Origin: Symbiodinium natans
Taxonomy: Eukaryota; Sar; Dinophyceae; Suessiales; Symbiodiniaceae
Reading direction: 5' to 3'
NCBI GenBank assembly: GCA_905221605.1
Contig: CAJNDS010000746.1
Location: 176,961-240,960 of the forward strand
DNA length: 64,000 bases
Part shown: in pieces, positions 61,701-64,000 of the stretch
Position numbering within the stretch: position 1 is the first letter of the stretch
Layout of the letters: each line of letters starts with the position of its first letter
Notes under the pieces: model-generated
What the model saw: only the letters and a program-made list of their open reading frames with translations
What the model was told of the DNA's origin: nothing
Databases searched by the model: none
Translations under genes and position numbers: made by a program

Positions 61701-63731
61701 TTAGGATCTGTGGGCGCCACATTACCGGCTCGGGCATAAATCACGAAACAAAGCGGCAAGGGATTTAGAAGGAAACCACATATCTGGAACGCTTGCCAGT
61801 GGTCGAGTTGCATGGCCCCGACGTCATACCAGCGGAATCTCTCCCCAGCTTTTTCAGCGGTGCTGCGGAGGGAGAAGTGATCTGTGGCTCCCAGTTGGTA
61901 GCAGCGTGAGATGCGACCCGCAGCCGAGGTCTGGGTGTTCGGGGTTGATCGGTGCCCGGGGCCCTTCCCGTGATGATCGCTGTGCTGCGCCGTTTCCTTC
62001 TTGAAACGGCACCCTTTCAGGACCGCAGGGCAACCCTAAACCCTAAACCCTAAACCCTAAAAGGGCCGTGAGCATCTGACAGGGGGAAGTGGTGAGCCTT
62101 GCGCTATGTAGGGGGGGGAGCGGGGTGTAGGGTTTCAGGGTTTGCGGGTTGCACTTAGGACTTAGGCGTTCTTACCCGGATGGAAAACTCCAATAGAGAC
62201 CTTCGCGAACACAAAGGCCCGTAGGAACGATCAACCCACACGCCGAGCTCAAACTTCTCCTGGGTTCCCCTACTACCCCCCCTCTATGCTTCCCCCCCCA
62301 TTTCATGACCCCTCAATAGCCTGAATTATGGGGGCAATCTACGGGGGGGGTGAGGTTCTTAGTCTAAGAACCAGTAGGGAATCAAGACAATTAGGTACCT
62401 TCCAGAATCCTTGAATAGACGAATAAGCACCAGGGTCTTCGCTCTAGAACCTAAACACCCTCCGTCATCAGCCCAAAAAGCCCTAGATACCATAAAAACC
62501 CTACAAACCCTACAAACCCTCTAAACCCCAAATTCAGGGCTTAGGGCCGTTAGGGTTTAGGGATCCCCTGGTTCTTAATAGGGAATGAGGGAATTCGGGC
62601 CCTACATATACCCTTTAAGGGAGTATATAGGGTACCTCATCCCCTTATTCCCTACTAAGAACCAGGCAGGACGGTTTAGGGTTTAGGGTTTAGGGTTTAG
62701 GGTTTAGGGTTTAGGGTTTAGGGTTTAGGGGTTTAGGGTTTAGGGTTTAGGGTTTAGGGTTTAGGGTTTAGGGTTTAGGGTTTAGGAGTCTTCGCCCAGA
62801 TCTGGACATGCAAAGGGCGCGGCCACTTCGGCCGTAGAGCGTAAGGCTTCGATCTCCTGGTGTTTATGGTTTAGGGTTTATAGGGTTTGGGGTTTGGGGT
62901 TTAGGGTTTGGGGTTTGGAGTTTAGGGTTTCGGGTTCAAAGCCCTAAGCCCTAGCCAAACCTTACACCCTAAACCCTACGGATTGAAATCCTGATTTTTG
63001 GCTTCTCAGCAATGTCATGGTCACCCTAAATCCTACACCCCAAACCGCAAACCCTAAACCCTAAACCCTAAACCCTAAACCCTAAACCCTAAACCCTAAA
63101 CCCTAAACCCTAAACCCTAAACCCTAGCCATAAACCCTAAACCCTAAACCCTAAACTCTAAAATCTTAACCCTAAACCCTAAACTTCAGCCCTAAACCCT
63201 AAGGCAACTTCCCACCAAAACGGTCTGCGGAGCTCCTCTGGGTTGGTGTGGAAGATCTCTTCGGCGCCCTCGCCTACAAGGATTAGGGTTTAGGGTTGAG
63301 GGTTTAGGGTGTAGGGTTTAGGGTTTAGGGTTTAGGGTTTAGGGTTTAGGCTTAGGGTTGAGGGTTTAGGGTGTAGGGTTTAGGGTTTAAGGTTTAGGGT
63401 GTAGGGTTTAGGGTTTAGGGATTAGGGTTTAGGGTTTACCCTCAAAAAAATGAAAAATAGTTTCTTCCTTAGAAGGGAAATATAGGGATTATTGAAACAT
63501 TTTGTTTTGTTTTTTGGAGGGGGGGAAAGCCTAGAGCCCTTAATTCTTTTCAGGGGCTCCTACCACCTACCTCCCAGGCCGCAAGCCATTTTCTTTGCAG
63601 TCTTTTTGGGATTTAGGGTTAAGGGTTTAGGGCTTTTGGCCCTAAACCAAGAAAGGAATAGGTTTGCCCCTTGCCGGCGTGGGGTGGGAGAAAGCATGTT
63701 GGATGGCCCTCCACAGTGGGGTCACAACTGC
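48702..63731 (-). CDS. Long coiled-coil protein with C-terminal membrane anchor, 5' end outside window
   Basis: Exons 5' to 3': about 63670-63731, 63216-63273, about 62800-62856, 62176-62259, 61780-62035, 61342-61388, 59788-59837, 57355-57400, 57106-57141, about 56877-57055, 56706-56793, 55917-55967, 54354-54413, 53868-53915, 52671-52729, 52273-52299, 51682-51735, 48702-48848. Nearly all follow AG-G and G(T/C/A) rules. From 59.8 kb on, peptides are coiled-coil-like: ERFSALMCQALRRELK, AALQKESVALDLASATL, AHMAQCEQQFRSEFSGELDK, AKESEQEASRLTAALE, GEVEKRLWAAEQEAIQQAMS. The last exon ends with FSELLLLAVLVMVFVIMMM, a basic RTRTKPF and a stop: a tail anchor of the golgin or SNARE-like type. 62176 to 61780 closes in phase 0. 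The upstream part (FELGVWVDRSYGPLCS; RFRWYDVGAMQLDHWQAFQI) is of another character, so two genes are possible. No family is recognised. Confidence 0.45.
50914..51046. mobile_element. Family C inverted-repeat element
   Basis: ACATGGTCCCTTAGTATGG at the left and CCATACTAAGGGCCCATG at the right, with an inner AGAACCCTTTAAAGGAGG segment shared with 31233-31373. Confidence 0.7.
51574..51668 (+). repeat. TTTAGGG array grading into GGGTTGA units
   Basis: Five TTTAGGG units followed by about eight consecutive TTGAGGG units, next to the exon 51682-51735. Confidence 0.9.
52761..52860. mobile_element. Family F inverted-repeat element, perfect arms
   Basis: Exactly 100 bases with perfect 18-base arms AAGGGTCCATGTACCTAA / TTAGGTACATGGACCCTT. 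The interior carries a second inverted pair (TTGGGGCC/GGCCCAA). It lies 31 bases upstream of the minus-strand exon 52671-52729. Confidence 0.75.
54421..54655 (-). repeat. Eight-base CCCTAAAA variant array
   Basis: About 28 units of CCCTAAAA with CCCTCAAA and CCCTAAGA variants, directly next to the exon 54354-54413. Confidence 0.9.
55168..55307. mobile_element. Family C inverted-repeat element
   Basis: GGTAGTTACATGGTCCC at the left answered by GGGCCCATGTACCTACC at the right (15 of 17 match when inverted). Confidence 0.7.
55770..55866 (-). repeat. Telomeric array (CCCTAAA)
   Basis: About 14 perfect units, 50 bases from the exon 55917-55967. Confidence 0.95.
56706..56793 (-). CDS. Exon with a VVGGWDTDTKRQAIEDDI motif
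   Basis: 29 codons between AG-G and a canonical GTACGG donor, reading DEVDFSHIVVGGWDTDTKRQ and then AIEDDISAL. The beta-strand-then-helix pattern resembles the start of an RRM-like fold (a suggestion only). It lies among the coiled-coil exons on the same strand and may be one of them. The overlapping plus-strand frame (56556-56867) is open but has no such splice borders. Confidence 0.5.
56877..57055 (-). repeat. 39-base tandem repeat within a coiled-coil exon
   Basis: The 13-residue unit VAELQKTVAEDLQ is repeated after an initial LQRLEEQAAELQKTVAEDLQ. A further copy of the LEEQ-AELQKTVAEGL segment at the 3' side is shifted by one base relative to the first, so the copies are not all in one frame. 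Confidence 0.75.
58675..58718. repeat. 44-base G-run
   Basis: Longest homopolymer of the window. Length is unlikely to be exact in an assembly. Confidence 0.9.
58754..58846. mobile_element. Family A element, diverged
   Basis: TTGGGATGTTCGCCCTTA at the left, ATAAGGGCATCCCCC at the right. Confidence 0.55.
58923..59277. repeat. Opposed telomeric arrays either side of a short unique island
   Basis: CCCTAAA array 58923-59020, an island 59021-59100 (plus reading QLRDQKQLQRRTAAMNSAG, weak exon candidate), then TTTAGGG array 59103-59277 with ATTTAGG and TTCGGG variants. Confidence 0.85.
60411..60500. mobile_element. Family I inverted-repeat element
   Basis: CGAAAATAGGGGACC at the left and GGTACCCCTATTTTCG at the right. 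Confidence 0.65.
60655..60795 (+). repeat. TTTAGGG array with a block of TTTGGGG
   Basis: About eleven TTTAGGG units, then about seven TTTGGGG units in a row, then back. Confidence 0.9.
62261..62353. mobile_element. Family B element whose end forms a 3' splice site
   Basis: Left end TGGGTTCCCCTACTACCCC as in 12178-12329; right end degenerate. On the minus strand its last base A (62261) plus the flanking G (62260) make the AG acceptor of the exon 62176-62259. Confidence 0.6.
62567..62667. mobile_element. Family E inverted-repeat element
   Basis: 101 bases; 20-base arms beginning CCTGGTTCTTAATAGGGAAT match at 19 of 20. The interior TTTAAGGGAGTATA is also part of an inverted pair. A partial right half lies near 39660-39722. 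A TTTAGGG array starts 8 bases to the right. Confidence 0.75.
62671..62787 (+). repeat. Telomeric array (TTTAGGG)
   Basis: About 16 units with one 8-base unit. Confidence 0.95.
63028..63200 (-). repeat. Telomeric array (CCCTAAA)
   Basis: About 20 units, the first twelve perfect, ending 16 bases before the exon 63216-63273. A mirror TTTAGGG array lies on the exon's other side (63283-63440). Confidence 0.9.
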
Positions 63732-63904
63732 CTTCGCATGTTACGAGGCTTTCCGAGGCTACTCCTAAACCCTAAACCCTAAACCCTAAACCCTAAACCC
63801 TAAAAATCCTAAACCCCCAACCTTCACAACCTCTGCCATGTCACAGCAAATTCTGAACCCTAACCCCTAAACCCTCCCTACACCCCTAAACTCCTAAACC
63901 CGGA

Positions 63905-64000
63905 CTTAGGTTAGAGTTTAGGGTTTAGGGTTTAGGGTTTAGGGTTTAGGGTTTAGGGTTTAGGGTTTAGGGTTTAGGGTTTAGGGTTTAGGGTTTAGGG
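63905..64000 (+). repeat. Telomeric array running into the window edge
   Basis: About 13 TTTAGGG units. Given the many interstitial arrays this cannot be called a chromosome end from the window alone. Confidence 0.95.

Noticed and set aside
63905-64000. Chromosome end
   Set aside because: The array is no longer or purer than several interstitial ones, for example 4801-5078.
1-64000. Reverse transcriptase, integrase, transposase or capsid genes
   Set aside because: No catalytic motifs of these families were seen on either strand; only non-coding inverted-repeat elements are supported.

Overview
The window looks like nuclear DNA of a dinoflagellate. Three things point there. Coding sequence sits in tiny islands whose reading frames join only if introns end AG with the next exon starting G and begin with GT, GC or GA. 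Plant-type telomeric repeats (TTTAGGG/C CCTAAA strand pair) are scattered over almost the whole window, in both orientations. The recognisable proteins are eukaryotic algal types. No operons, bacterial promoters, ribosome binding sites, tRNA or rRNA genes were seen. Most long open frames here are repeat artefacts; the real genes are short exons, mostly 18-160 bases, that must be joined by eye.

Layout. 1-2.3 kb: 3' part of a TerC-family membrane protein gene, plus strand. 2.9-3.2 kb: two phase-compatible minus-strand exons. 5.1-6.7 kb: plus-strand coiled-coil exons. 7.2-11.9 kb: more exon islands, strand partly unsettled. 12.7-22.06 kb: an almost complete papain-family (C1A, cathepsin-like) protease gene in at least 16 exons, with propeptide, oxyanion Gln and the Cys/His/Asn catalytic residues all visible. 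22.1-30.9 kb: an 8.8-kb non-coding element bounded by 39-base inverted repeats, filled with AT/GC palindromic satellite, a run of nine hairpins and a 1.19-kb purine/pyrimidine tandem repeat. 31-48 kb: a minus-strand multi-exon coiled-coil gene (perhaps two), with an uninterrupted aminoglycoside/choline-kinase-like phosphotransferase gene nested at 41.4-42.4 kb and a plus-strand secreted-protein start at 35.2 kb. 48.7 kb to the right edge: another minus-strand coiled-coil gene ending in a membrane anchor, its start beyond the window.

Between and inside genes lie many about 100-150 base inverted-repeat elements of at least nine families. The telomeric repeats are woven into gene structure: several introns begin with GTTTAGGG-like sequence or end with TTTAG. 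Two arrays are flanked by 14- and 27-base direct repeats of exon-end sequence, which looks like a record of how the arrays were inserted. Joining of exons into genes in the 31-64 kb half is inference from strand, phase and composition; the TerC, protease and phosphotransferase calls rest on motifs.
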